Shown here: piece after piece, positions 1 to 9,116 of the stretch
How the letters are laid out: each line of letters starts with the position of its first letter
Position numbering within the stretch: the first letter of the stretch is position 1
From: an uncultured delta proteobacterium
Lineage (GTDB): Bacteria; Myxococcota_A; Polyangia; Polyangiales; Ga0077539
Assembly (NCBI GenBank): GCA_903885885.1
Contig: CAISKJ010001262.1
Location: 1-11,192, forward strand
Length of the DNA stretch: 11,192 bases
Direction of reading: 5' to 3'
Position numbers and translations under genes: made by a program
Notes under the pieces: model-generated
Database searches by the model: none
The model's input: only the letters and a program-made list of their open reading frames with translations
Told to the model about the DNA's origin: nothing

Positions 1-120
1 TCTGAGAGCCCCGCGGCGCCGACCCCCGGCGACCCCGAGGCGCCCTCCGAGGCGCCCCTCGTGCTGCCCGTGCAAGAGGCGCCCGCCGACGACGCGAGCG
101 CCCCCGCGGGCGACGCGTAG
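1..120 (+). CDS. C-terminal tail of an unidentified protein (5' truncated by window edge)
   Basis: An open frame runs from base 1 to a TAG at 118-120 and encodes 39 residues. The peptide is almost entirely Pro, Ala, Glu, Asp, Ser and Gly, ending in Ala-Gly-Asp-Ala, so it is an acidic, disordered tail with no catalytic motif. Codon use matches the downstream genes, with GC-rich third positions. It lies on the same strand as the lipoprotein that starts 38 bases later, so the two could be co-transcribed. Nothing in this fragment identifies the protein, and in such GC-rich DNA a short open frame could also arise by chance. Confidence 0.5.
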   Translation, partial: SESPAAPTPGDPEAPSEAPLVLPVQEAPADDASAPAGDA

Positions 121-158
121 CCGTTTCGCGCGCAGGCCAGAAGCGGTACACCACGGCG

Positions 159-1295
159 ATGCGTTCACGCTCATCGCGCGCGGGGTTCGGGCTCTCGGCG
201 CTGCTCTTCGGGCTCGCGGGCTGCGGCGACGACGCGGCCCCGCAAGACGCCGGCGCGCCGCCCGCCGACGGCGCCGTCGTCGCCGATGCGGCCGTCGACA
301 CGGGCCCGGTGGTGGTGCCCGATGGGGTGCAGCTCCGCGACCACGCGGTGAACATCGTCGACCCCGCCGCGGCCAACGAGATTCGTCAGTATGTGCTCGG
401 CCAGTCGCCGCAGCTCTACGTGAGCGTGGCGAAGTTCTACGAGCACTTCGCCGACGAGTACGACTTCATCTACGTGTTCTCCGACGCGCCGGTGCCCATG
501 GCCACGGCCTTCGCGCGCTACACGCCGGTGCGCCGCGCGGCGCTGCCGTCGGTGGGCCTCCCGCGGGCCTTCGCCGACGCGCGCTACGGCGACCACCCGC
601 ACCTCCGCGGCGCCGTCGGGGTGAACTTCACCGCCGCGGGCAACGGCCCCACGCTGCACGAGACGCTGCACCACTGGGCCACCTTTCTCGACGCGCGCTT
701 CGGCTTCGGGCGCGACCGCGACCAGGGCTTCGGCGCCCACTGGGGCGTGGCGGGCATCTACGGTCAGCACGGCGGCTTCGACCCCGCCACGGTGCGCTGC
801 GCCAACCCCGCGGGGATGGCCCCTCCGTGCATGCCCGACGCCGACGGCGTCACGCGCGTGAGCACCGCGTCGTTCGGGCCCAACGCCAACGGCGGCGACT
901 CGCTCGCGTACGCGCCGATCGAGCTCTACCTCATGGGCCTCGTGCCGCGCGCCGAGGTGCTCGCGTCGGTGCTCGTGTTCGACGGCGCCCACTTCGTCAA
1001 TCAAGACGCCGCCACGCGCCGCATGAACTTCGAGATCACCGGCACGCACACCGTCACGATGGATCAGATCATCGGCGTGCACGGCGAGAGGCCCCCCGCG
1101 ACCGCCGAGGAGCGCGCCTTCCGCGCGGCGTTTGTGTCATTCTCTGACACTCCTCTCGCGGCCGACCGCATGGCCGCGCTCGAGCGCTGGGCCGCGGTGT
1201 TCGGCAACGACGCCACCGCGCGGGGGCTCCTGTCGTTCGAGACGGCCACGGGCGGTCGCGCCACCATGAGCACGCGCCTGGGCCCCGTGCGCTGA
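159..1295 (+). CDS. Lipoprotein with an HExxH zinc-metalloprotease-like motif
   Basis: A 378-residue protein. Residues 1-22 form a lipoprotein signal peptide: RSR basic start, a hydrophobic stretch, then lipobox LAGC with Cys22 as the lipidated residue. Residues 23-55 are an Asp/Ala/Pro-rich linker typical of surface lipoproteins. A globular domain follows. It contains HETLHHW at 167-173, which fits the zinc-binding HExxH (His167, Glu168, His171), and GAHWG with His194, a candidate third ligand. The ELYLMGL segment at 255-261 resembles a conserved element I recall from myxobacterial lipoproteins with a similar HExxH region. Inference: a membrane-anchored, possibly proteolytic, exported protein; the substrate is unknown. 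The ATG has no clear Shine-Dalgarno sequence, but it is the only start that places the signal peptide correctly. The stop lies one base from the stop of the convergent gene downstream. A catalytically dead relative cannot be excluded. Confidence 0.85.
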   Translation: MRSRSSRAGFGLSALLFGLAGCGDDAAPQDAGAPPADGAVVADAAVDTGPVVVPDGVQLRDHAVNIVDPAAANEIRQYVLGQSPQLYVSVAKFYEHFADEYDFIYVFSDAPVPMATAFARYTPVRRAALPSVGLPRAFADARYGDHPHLRGAVGVNFTAAGNGPTLHETLHHWATFLDARFGFGRDRDQGFGAHWGVAGIYGQHGGFDPATVRCANPAGMAPPCMPDADGVTRVSTASFGPNANGGDSLAYAPIELYLMGLVPRAEVLASVLVFDGAHFVNQDAATRRMNFEITGTHTVTMDQIIGVHGERPPATAEERAFRAAFVSFSDTPLAADRMAALERWAAVFGNDATARGLLSFETATGGRATMSTRLGPVR

Positions 1296-1296
1296 G

Positions 1297-1857
1297 CTAC
1301 CTCTTCGCGGCGCCGGCGCGCTTCGTCGTCCACCAGCCCTCGAGGTGGGCGTCGATGTGCGAGGGCGCGCCGAAGGTCTTCGCGAGCTCGCCCACCAGCG
1401 CTACGCACTGCGCCCGCAGCGCGTCGTTGCGGTGGCCGCCCAGCACGCGGAGCGAGGTGTTGTTCTTCAGCTCGATGCTCACCGACGCGACGTTGACGGT
1501 GCCGACGAGCGCGACCTTCGCCACCTCGTCGAAGCGCGCCTCGGTGACCTGCGCGCGGCGAAAGCGGTACGCCCTGCGATGCGTGAGGCGCTTCGCGCCG
1601 GGGTCGACGGTGAGCTCGACGGCGCCGTAGTTCATCAAGAAGAAGAGCCCGAAGAGGGTGGTGAACGCCGCCTGCGCCACGAGGCCCGCGGTGATGGGCC
1701 CGTGCGATCGCGTCACGTGCAGCGCCTGCAGCGCGAGCATGGTGCCCAGCGTGGCGCCGATGGGCGTGAGCAGCAGGCCCGCGATCAAGAAGAGCTTCGG
1801 GTCAGAGAATGTCCGCGTCGTTGCGGGCGCCGGGGGTGCCATCGCGGCAATGGACAT
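1297..1857 (-). CDS. Small membrane protein with two N-terminal helices and a soluble C-terminal domain
   Basis: A 186-residue protein starting at ATG 1857 (MSIAAMAPP); a second ATG at 1842 would give 181 residues. The frame stays open far upstream, but there it is antisense to the FG-repeat gene and reads as Arg/Ser/Pro repeats, so the long version is rejected. Hydrophobic segments lie at about 22-46 and 55-75, separated by a short HVTRSHGP loop. After residue 80 the chain becomes a basic beta-rich domain (VELTVDPGAKRLTHRRAYRF, then SVSIELKNNTSL), reminiscent of PH-like membrane-associated domains, and ends in basic AGAAKR. I do not recognise a named family; the PH-like reading is a guess from the alternating pattern. 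It is convergent with the lipoprotein gene and divergent from the repeat protein. A 15-base palindrome lies 6 bases before the start. Confidence 0.75.
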   Translation of the reverse strand: MSIAAMAPPAPATTRTFSDPKLFLIAGLLLTPIGATLGTMLALQALHVTRSHGPITAGLVAQAAFTTLFGLFFLMNYGAVELTVDPGAKRLTHRRAYRFRRAQVTEARFDEVAKVALVGTVNVASVSIELKNNTSLRVLGGHRNDALRAQCVALVGELAKTFGAPSHIDAHLEGWWTTKRAGAAKR

Positions 1858-1863
1858 CCAAGT

Positions 1864-1878
1864 TTGACGCACCGTCAA
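1864..1878. promoter_or_regulatory. Perfect palindrome TTGACG-CAC-CGTCAA, possible operator
   Basis: The two 6-base arms are exact inverse complements around a 3-base centre. The site is 6 bases upstream of the ATG at 1857 of the minus-strand membrane protein, inside the 119-base divergent region shared with the FG-repeat gene. The position suits a repressor site or a start-proximal hairpin. No regulator is encoded nearby, so the function is an inference. Confidence 0.3.
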
Positions 1879-1965
1879 GCAGCGAGCGGCCGTGAGGACG
1901 CTCCGTCGGCGCGCAGTGCGCGTCGCACAGTCGACGCGCGCCTCGCGTTGCGGTAGTCGCAGGGT

Positions 1966-1971
1966 GAGGAG
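1966..1971 (+). promoter_or_regulatory. Shine-Dalgarno GAGGAG of the FG-repeat gene
   Basis: GAGGAG ends 5 bases before ATG 1977, an ideal spacing. It is the clearest ribosome binding site in the window and fixes the start of the repeat protein. Confidence 0.75.
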
Positions 1972-1976
1972 CGTCG

Positions 1977-2999
1977 ATGAGCGGTTCAGGACAAGGCAAT
2001 TGGGGACCTCCGCCGGGTGGTGGCGGCGGTCCGTTCGGTCCGCCCGGTGGCGGCGGCGGCTTCGGCCCGCCTCCCGCACAGGGCGGCTTCGGCCAATCTC
2101 CCGCACCGGGCGGCTTCGGCCAGCCTCCCGCGCAGGGCGGCTTCGGCCAGCCTCCCGCACAGGGCGGCTTCGGCCAGCCTCCCGCACAGGGTGGCTTCGG
2201 TCAGCCTCCCGCACAGGGCGGCTTCGGTCCTCCCGGTGGTGGCTTCGGCCAGCCTCCCGGCGGTGGCTTCGGCCAGCCTCCCGGGCCCGGTGGCTTCGGG
2301 CCTCCGGGCGGTGGCTTCGGTCAACCGCCCGCGGGACCGCCCGGTGGCTTCAGCCAGCCCGGCCCGTGGGGCGCTGCGCCGCCGCCGAAGCCTCAGCGCA
2401 CGGGGCTCATCATCGGCATCATCGCGGGCGTCGCGGTGCTCTGCACCGTGTGTGGCGTCGCGGCCTACATGCACGACCAGAAGACCCAGAGCACCTTCGG
2501 CGCGCTCACGGCCGCATGCGAGGGGCGTCCCGTCGCGGGCGCGCGCGCCTACGTGGCAGGCCCCGGCGTGCACCGCGTGGTGGGCGCCGAGCAGAAGTCG
2601 GGCGGCGGATGGCGCATCGCCAACGGGCGCATCCCCAACGACCAGATGCCCCAGGGCGTCGCCGACGCCGAGATCGTCGCGTGCCTCGGCGAAGAGACGC
2701 GCGCCACCCTCGGCACCTGCGAGGTCTACAACACCCGCATGGGCGTGCGTGTGCCGGGCACGCTGCGCACGTACTCGCGCACGCAGCAGTCTCTGCCGGT
2801 GCGCCTCGTCGTGGCGGCCACGGGGCAGACGCTCACCGTCGGCAGCGTGGTGGGCCCGCAGCCCACGCAGTGCAGCGGCAACATCGGGCGGCCCACGTCG
2901 AGCACCTACCAGGGCTCGTCGGTGGGCTTGTCGCAGCTCGGCCCGTGGCTCTCGGCGACCCTCGCCGGCGGGGGCATGGGCATGGTCCCCATGAACTGA
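1977..2999 (+). CDS. FG-repeat, single-pass membrane protein with C-terminal exported domain
   Basis: A 340-residue protein in three parts. Residues 1-141 are low-complexity Gly/Pro/Phe/Gln, built on the unit GGFGQPPAQ, with no charged residue until KPQR just before the membrane helix. Residues 143-164 (GLIIGIIAGVAVLCTVCGVA) form one transmembrane helix. Residues 166-340 are a compact domain of unknown family containing Cys181, Cys236, Cys248 and Cys299, which could form two disulfides outside the cytoplasm. The basic residues before the helix predict N-in, C-out topology, so the disordered repeat would lie in the cytoplasm. Such Gly/Pro-rich N-terminal segments ahead of one helix are common in proteins of GC-rich bacteria, but I cannot name this family. 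The start is set by a strong Shine-Dalgarno sequence. The other frames across the repeat are also open because the 27-base unit contains no stops; they are shadows. Confidence 0.88.
   Translation: MSGSGQGNWGPPPGGGGGPFGPPGGGGGFGPPPAQGGFGQSPAPGGFGQPPAQGGFGQPPAQGGFGQPPAQGGFGQPPAQGGFGPPGGGFGQPPGGGFGQPPGPGGFGPPGGGFGQPPAGPPGGFSQPGPWGAAPPPKPQRTGLIIGIIAGVAVLCTVCGVAAYMHDQKTQSTFGALTAACEGRPVAGARAYVAGPGVHRVVGAEQKSGGGWRIANGRIPNDQMPQGVADAEIVACLGEETRATLGTCEVYNTRMGVRVPGTLRTYSRTQQSLPVRLVVAATGQTLTVGSVVGPQPTQCSGNIGRPTSSTYQGSSVGLSQLGPWLSATLAGGGMGMVPMN
2055..2216 (+). repeat. Six in-frame 27-bp tandem repeats encoding GGFGQPPAQ
   Basis: Units start at 2055, 2082, 2109, 2136, 2163 and 2190, each 27 bases. The first reads GGFGPPPAQ, the second GGFGQSPAP, and the last four are identical at the protein level (GGFGQPPAQ) with only silent changes such as GGC/GGT and GCA/GCG. 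From 2217 to about 2360 the array continues as shorter, irregular GGFGPPG and GGFGQPPG units. The near-identity of the central units suggests recent expansion by slippage or recombination, so copy number may vary between strains. Confidence 0.92.
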
Positions 3000-3033
3000 A
3001 GCGCACGCGCCACGATGCCCTGCGCGTAGCGGT

Positions 3034-3645
3034 CTACGCGTGGGGCTCGGTGGCGCGCATCGAGGGCCGCGCGCTGAAGCGCTCGTACCACGCCGCGAGG
3101 TGCGGTCGGCTCGCGCGCAGGTTGCCCAGCACGTCGCGAAACTCGAGCCAGCCCAGGGTGGCGCCCGCGCAGATCTGCCCGAGGTCGACGTCGTCGCCGA
3201 AGCGCGCCGCCTCGACTTCGAGGGCGTCGAGGCCCTGCAGCGCCTTCTCCGACTGGCCGTCGAGCCAGGCGGGCCACCACAGCTCGCGCGGCCGGTTGGC
3301 GCGCTCGTAGAAGACCAGAATGGCCGCGTCGAGGATGCCATCGCAGAGCGCCTGCACGCGCAGCACGCGCCACCGCTCGGGCCCCGCGGCGGGCACCAGC
3401 GGGCGCTCGGGCGCGAGCGAGGCCAGGTACTCGCAGATCACCACCGAGTCGAAGAGCGCGTCGCCGTCGTCGGTCACGAGCGCGGGGATCTTGTTGAGCG
3501 GGTTGGCGCGCGACAGCGTCGCGTCGGACTTGGTGGGCGTCGGGCGCAGGAGCTCGGTCACGATGCGCTCGTCGAGGCCGAGCTCGTAGGCGGTGACGAG
3601 CACCTTGCGTACAAAGGGCGACGTGGGGGTGTAGTAGAGCTTCAC
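3034..3645 (-). CDS. Glutathione S-transferase family protein, YibF-like
   Basis: A 203-residue protein starting at GTG 3645 (MKLYYTPTSPF), close to the usual length of bacterial GSTs. The N-terminal thioredoxin fold carries TSPFVRK at residues 8-14, with Ser9 or Thr8 in the catalytic position. NPLNKIPALV follows with the conserved cis-proline, then the FDS motif that binds the glutamyl part of glutathione. The C-terminal helical domain includes ALCDGILDAA and ends in RATEPHA. Both ends and the TSPFVRK and ALxDGIxDA segments match what I recall of E. coli YibF. Expected role: cytosolic glutathione conjugation or redox protection; the substrate is unknown. The gene is convergent with the FG-repeat gene (34-base gap) and divergent from kup (54-base gap). 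I see no strong ribosome binding site, and an apparent -10 lies just before the GTG, so the transcript may be leaderless. Confidence 0.92.
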   Translation of the reverse strand: MKLYYTPTSPFVRKVLVTAYELGLDERIVTELLRPTPTKSDATLSRANPLNKIPALVTDDGDALFDSVVICEYLASLAPERPLVPAAGPERWRVLRVQALCDGILDAAILVFYERANRPRELWWPAWLDGQSEKALQGLDALEVEAARFGDDVDLGQICAGATLGWLEFRDVLGNLRASRPHLAAWYERFSARPSMRATEPHA

Positions 3646-3699
3646 GGCGCGATAGTAGGGGGTTGCCGCGCGACGTGGAATGTCGTTATCCCCTGTGGG
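3646..3699. promoter_or_regulatory. Divergent promoter region between the GST gene and kup
   Basis: This 54-base gap must hold the start signals for both genes unless they lie inside coding DNA. On the minus strand TTCCAC, 17 bases, then TACTAT (complement of 3652-3657) ends 6 bases before the GST GTG. On the plus strand TTGCCG (3663-3668), 18 bases, then TATCCC (3687-3692) ends 7 bases before the kup GTG. These match sigma-70 consensus boxes only partly, so the assignment is weak. Confidence 0.3.
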
Positions 3700-3714
3700 G
3701 TGACAGCACCCCAC
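3695..3714 (+). promoter_or_regulatory. 8-bp stem-loop containing the kup start codon
   Basis: GTGGGGTG (3695-3702) and CACCCCAC (3707-3714) are exact inverse complements around the loop ACAG. The proposed GTG start of kup (3700-3702) is the last three bases of the left arm, so a transcript that includes the left arm could hide its start codon. It could instead be a protein-binding palindrome. Function is inferred. Confidence 0.35.
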
Positions 3715-5610
3715 GCACCGAGCGATGCCCACGCCGACGCCCACCACGGGAGCCCCGCGGCGCTCGCCCTCGCCGCCATCGGCATCGTGTTCGGCGACAT
3801 CGGGACGTCGCCGCTCTACACCATTCAAGAGTGCTTCGGAGAGCACGGGGTGCCCGCCACCCACGAGAACGTGCTCGGCATCATCTCGCAGGTGGTCTGG
3901 TCGGTCACCCTCGTGGTCACGGTGAAGTACCTCATGTTCGTGATGCGCGCCGACAACCGCGGCGAGGGGGGCATTCTCGCGCTCCTGGCGCTGGTGCCCG
4001 AGCGCATTCGCAACCCCTCGCGCTCGGGCGTGAGCGCGGTGGCCATGCTGGTGCTCATCGGCGCGGCGCTCCTCTTCGGCGACGGCATCATCACGCCCGC
4101 CATCAGCGTGCTCTCGGCGATGGAGGGCCTCGGCGTCGCCACCGACAAGCTCTCGTCCGCAGTGGTGCCGCTCACCGTCGTGATCCTCGCGGGCCTCTTC
4201 TCGATTCAGCGCAGCGGCACGGCCAGGATCGGCAAGCTCTTCGGCCCCGTGATGGTCGTGTGGTTCAGCACCATCGGCCTCCTCGGGGCGTCGCACATCG
4301 CGCGGGCCCCGGGCATCGTCGCGGCGCTGTCGCCCGTCCACGCCGTGCGCTTCTTCATGGAGCACGGCTTTCACGGCTTTAAAATGTTGGGCTCGGTGGT
4401 GCTCGCGGTCACCGGCGGCGAGGCCCTCTACGCCGACATGGGCCACTTCGGTCGCAGGCCCATTCGCCTCGCGTGGCTCGCGCTGGTGTTCCCCGCGCTC
4501 CTGCTTTGCTACATGGGCCAGGGGGCGCTGCTCTTGCGCCACCCGGAGGCCTCGGCGCAGCCCTTCTTCGGCATGGTGCCGCAGGGCCCGTGGGTGTACG
4601 CGCTCGTCGCGCTCGCCGCGCCCGCCACGGTCATCGCCTCGCAGGCGCTCATCTCGGGCGTGTTCTCGCTCACGCAGCAGGCCATTCAGCTCGGGTACTT
4701 TCCCCGCGTCGAGGTGCGCCACACGTCGGGCGAGGCCGAGGGGCAGATCTACGTGCCGGCGGTCAACTGGCTCCTCGCGGTGGCGTGCATCCTCCTGGTG
4801 CTGGTGTTTCAGCACTCGTCGCGCCTCGCGGCGGCCTTCGGCCTCGCCGTGAGCGGCACCATGGGCATCACGTCGGTGATCTTCTTCGTGGTGAGCCGTT
4901 ACGCCTGGGGGTGGTCACCGCTCAAGAGCGGCGCGCTCCTCGCGGGCTTTCTCGCGCTCGACCTGCCCTTCTTCGCCGCCAACCTCTTGAAGTTCTTCGA
5001 CGGCGGCTACCTGCCGCTCGGGGTGGGCGCGGTGTTCCTCGCGGTGATGGTCACCTGGCGCTGGGGCCGCGACGCGCTGCGCGCCTACCACGCCGATCGC
5101 GCGACGGACCTCGACGCGTTCATCGCGGGCCTCCCCGGGCGCGGTGTGGTGCGCCCCGAGGGGGTGGCGGTGTTCCTCGCGTCGAGCAGCGCGGGCGCGC
5201 CGCCGGTGATGACCCACTACGTCGACCGCTGCCGCTCGCTGCACCAGACGGTGGTGATCATGACGCTCACGACGGAGCACGTGCCCACCGTGCCCGCGGC
5301 CGAGCGCGTCGAGCTCACCGCCCTCGGCGGAGGGTTCTTTCGCGTGGTCGCCCGCTACGGCTTCATGGACAGCCCCCGCGTCGTCGACGTGCTCACCCGC
5401 GCCGCGCAAGACGCGAGGCTCACCGTCGACCTCGCGACGGCCACGTACTTCGTGGGCCGCGAGACCTTCATCGCCAGCGAGCGCGGCCGCCTCGGGGCCA
5501 TCACCGAGGGCTTCTTCGGGCTCCTGTCGCGCAATGCGCGCAGCGCCACGGCGTACTTCGACGTGCCCCCGGCGCAGGTCGTCGAGATCGGCACGCAGAT
5601 CGACCTGTAG
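3700..5610 (+). CDS. kup: Low-affinity potassium uptake protein Kup (KUP/HAK/KT family)
   Basis: A 636-residue protein, close to the 622 residues of E. coli Kup (TrkD). It imports K+, probably with H+, across the inner membrane. Family signatures are clear: GDIGTSPLYT at 32-41, ADNRGEGGI in the loop after the second helix, GDGIITPAISVLSA from 127, and TGGEALYADMGHFG at 238-251, followed by RRPIRLAW and YMGQGALLL. About twelve hydrophobic helices fill residues 20-460. The rest is the family's cytosolic domain, which contains YFVGRET and ends in EIGTQIDL. The frame is open upstream to 3040, but that part is antisense to the GST gene. GTG 3700 is the first plausible start and gives the normal family length; no ATG is available in frame. 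Kup is convergent with mgtA, with 17 bases between stop codons. Confidence 0.96.
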   Translation: MTAPHAPSDAHADAHHGSPAALALAAIGIVFGDIGTSPLYTIQECFGEHGVPATHENVLGIISQVVWSVTLVVTVKYLMFVMRADNRGEGGILALLALVPERIRNPSRSGVSAVAMLVLIGAALLFGDGIITPAISVLSAMEGLGVATDKLSSAVVPLTVVILAGLFSIQRSGTARIGKLFGPVMVVWFSTIGLLGASHIARAPGIVAALSPVHAVRFFMEHGFHGFKMLGSVVLAVTGGEALYADMGHFGRRPIRLAWLALVFPALLLCYMGQGALLLRHPEASAQPFFGMVPQGPWVYALVALAAPATVIASQALISGVFSLTQQAIQLGYFPRVEVRHTSGEAEGQIYVPAVNWLLAVACILLVLVFQHSSRLAAAFGLAVSGTMGITSVIFFVVSRYAWGWSPLKSGALLAGFLALDLPFFAANLLKFFDGGYLPLGVGAVFLAVMVTWRWGRDALRAYHADRATDLDAFIAGLPGRGVVRPEGVAVFLASSSAGAPPVMTHYVDRCRSLHQTVVIMTLTTEHVPTVPAAERVELTALGGGFFRVVARYGFMDSPRVVDVLTRAAQDARLTVDLATATYFVGRETFIASERGRLGAITEGFFGLLSRNARSATAYFDVPPAQVVEIGTQIDL

Positions 5611-5627
5611 AGGGTACCGGCGGGCGG

Positions 5628-8303
<2,676 letters not shown>

Positions 8304-8332
8304 GTGCGGCGCAGGGTAGTCCTCCGCGCGCC

Positions 8333-8362
8333 GACCGATGCGACCATCGACGGTGACCGATG
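8333..8362. promoter_or_regulatory. Paired GACCGATG repeats upstream of mgtA
   Basis: GACCGATG occurs at 8333-8340 and again at 8355-8362, exactly 22 bases apart, or about two helical turns. CATCG (8345-8349) between them is the inverse complement of the CGATG in both copies, so either copy could form a short hairpin with it. The block begins 30 bases before the mgtA ATG, inside the mgtA/Uma2 divergent region, where an activator or repressor site would be expected. It does not match the PhoP box that controls mgtA in enterics. Confidence 0.25.
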
Positions 8363-8461
8363 ATGCGCACTCTCGAAACGGGCGGGCGTCAGCACGCCAC
8401 GCGGGGGGCGCTGCTCCTCCTGTGGGTGCGCCGCGCGCCGCGCCTGCGGTAGACTCCATCG

Positions 8462-9085
8462 GTGGTCGCCGACCCTACGCCGGACTCCCCGGGCTCTCCG
8501 TCCGATCCACGCTTCCCCGGCCTGAGCCCGGAGGTGGTCGCCGGCTACCTTCAGGCGCCCGACACGATGGTGGCTGAGGTGATCGACGGCGAGCTGTCGC
8601 GGATGCCCCGCCCGAAGCCGCGCCACGCGCACGCGACGGTGCGGCTCTCGGGGCGCCTGCGAGGCTTCTCCGACCCCGACGGCGACGACCCTGGCGGCTG
8701 GGTGATCCTCGTCGAGCCCGAGCTCCACCTCGGGCCCCGCCCCGACATCCTCGCGCCCGACCTCGCGGGGTGGCGCCGCGAGCGATTCCCCGAAGGCGCC
8801 TTCGACGACGCAGCGCCCGCGGCGATCACCGTGGCCCCCGACTGGGTCTGCGAGGTGCTCTCCGACAGCACCGAGACGAAGGACCGCGGCAAGAAGCGCC
8901 GCATCTACCGGCGCGAGCGCGTCGGCCACTATTGGATCTACGACCCGCGGGACGGCAGCCTGGAGGTGAGCCGCCTGGAGAACGGCCGCTGGCTGGAGGT
9001 GGACGTGTTCGAGGGTGACGAGCCCGTGCGCGCGGAGCCCTTCGAAGCCGTCGCGATCCCGCTCGCGGCGTTGCGGAAGCTGTAG
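8462..9085 (+). CDS. Uma2 family (DUF820) restriction-endonuclease-fold protein
   Basis: A 207-residue protein with the PD-(D/E)XK layout of the Uma2 family. VIDGEL supplies Glu39 and Glu44; RPDILAPDLAGW supplies Asp95 and Asp100; PDWVCEVLSDST supplies Glu131; DRGKKRRIY supplies Lys144/Lys145 and Tyr149; and GHYWIYDPRDG is the usual conserved strand after it. All expected active-site residues are present. The family is annotated as putative endonucleases, and I do not know of an established cellular role. These genes are most numerous in cyanobacteria but also occur in myxobacteria. The start is GTG 8462, because an in-frame TAG lies only 9 bases upstream (8450-8452); the first 20 residues are Pro/Ser/Asp-rich and poorly conserved. 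No partner toxin or methylase gene is adjacent. It is divergent from mgtA and convergent with the next gene. Confidence 0.9.
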   Translation: MVADPTPDSPGSPSDPRFPGLSPEVVAGYLQAPDTMVAEVIDGELSRMPRPKPRHAHATVRLSGRLRGFSDPDGDDPGGWVILVEPELHLGPRPDILAPDLAGWRRERFPEGAFDDAAPAAITVAPDWVCEVLSDSTETKDRGKKRRIYRRERVGHYWIYDPRDGSLEVSRLENGRWLEVDVFEGDEPVRAEPFEAVAIPLAALRKL

Positions 9086-9110
9086 CGAAGGGCACGGAGC
9101 GCCACTTCGC
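9085..9110. terminator. Weak stem-loop in the convergent gap after the Uma2 gene
   Basis: GCGAAG (9085-9090) and CTTCGC (9105-9110) form a 6-bp stem with a 14-base loop, beginning at the last base of the Uma2 stop codon and ending 6 bases before the stop of the opposing gene. There is no T-run on either side, so it is at best a weak bidirectional terminator. It is the only such structure I see in any of the four convergent gaps. Confidence 0.25.
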
Positions 9111-9116
9111 CTGCGG

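Noticed and set aside
1910..1922. CGCGCA-G-TGCGCG palindrome upstream of the FG-repeat gene
   Set aside because: Exact, but made only of GC-rich alternating bases that recur by chance in such DNA.
1858..2214. N-terminal extension of the minus-strand membrane protein to 2214
   Set aside because: It is antisense to the FG-repeat array, and its Arg/Ser repeats only mirror the stop-free 27-base unit.
1892..3310. Long Arg-rich open frame on the plus strand
   Set aside because: Out-of-frame reading of the FG-repeat gene; extreme Arg/Ala/Ser composition and no motif.
3040..3699. Extended Kup open frame from 3040
   Set aside because: Antisense to the well-supported GST gene; 636 residues from GTG 3700 already equals a full-length Kup.
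5611..5627. Terminator between kup and mgtA
   Set aside because: Only the 6-base palindrome GGTACC is present; no stem of useful length and no T-run.
8304..8459. Longer MgtA beginning at ATG 8459
   Set aside because: Family alignment from memory places the start near MRAQHVQV at 8303; the extra residues are non-conserved and would consume the divergent promoter region.
8304..8461. Mg2+ riboswitch (M-box type) or leader peptide before mgtA
   Set aside because: I could not see the expected helices or a short Pro-rich leader ORF; only the short GACCGATG repeats stand out.
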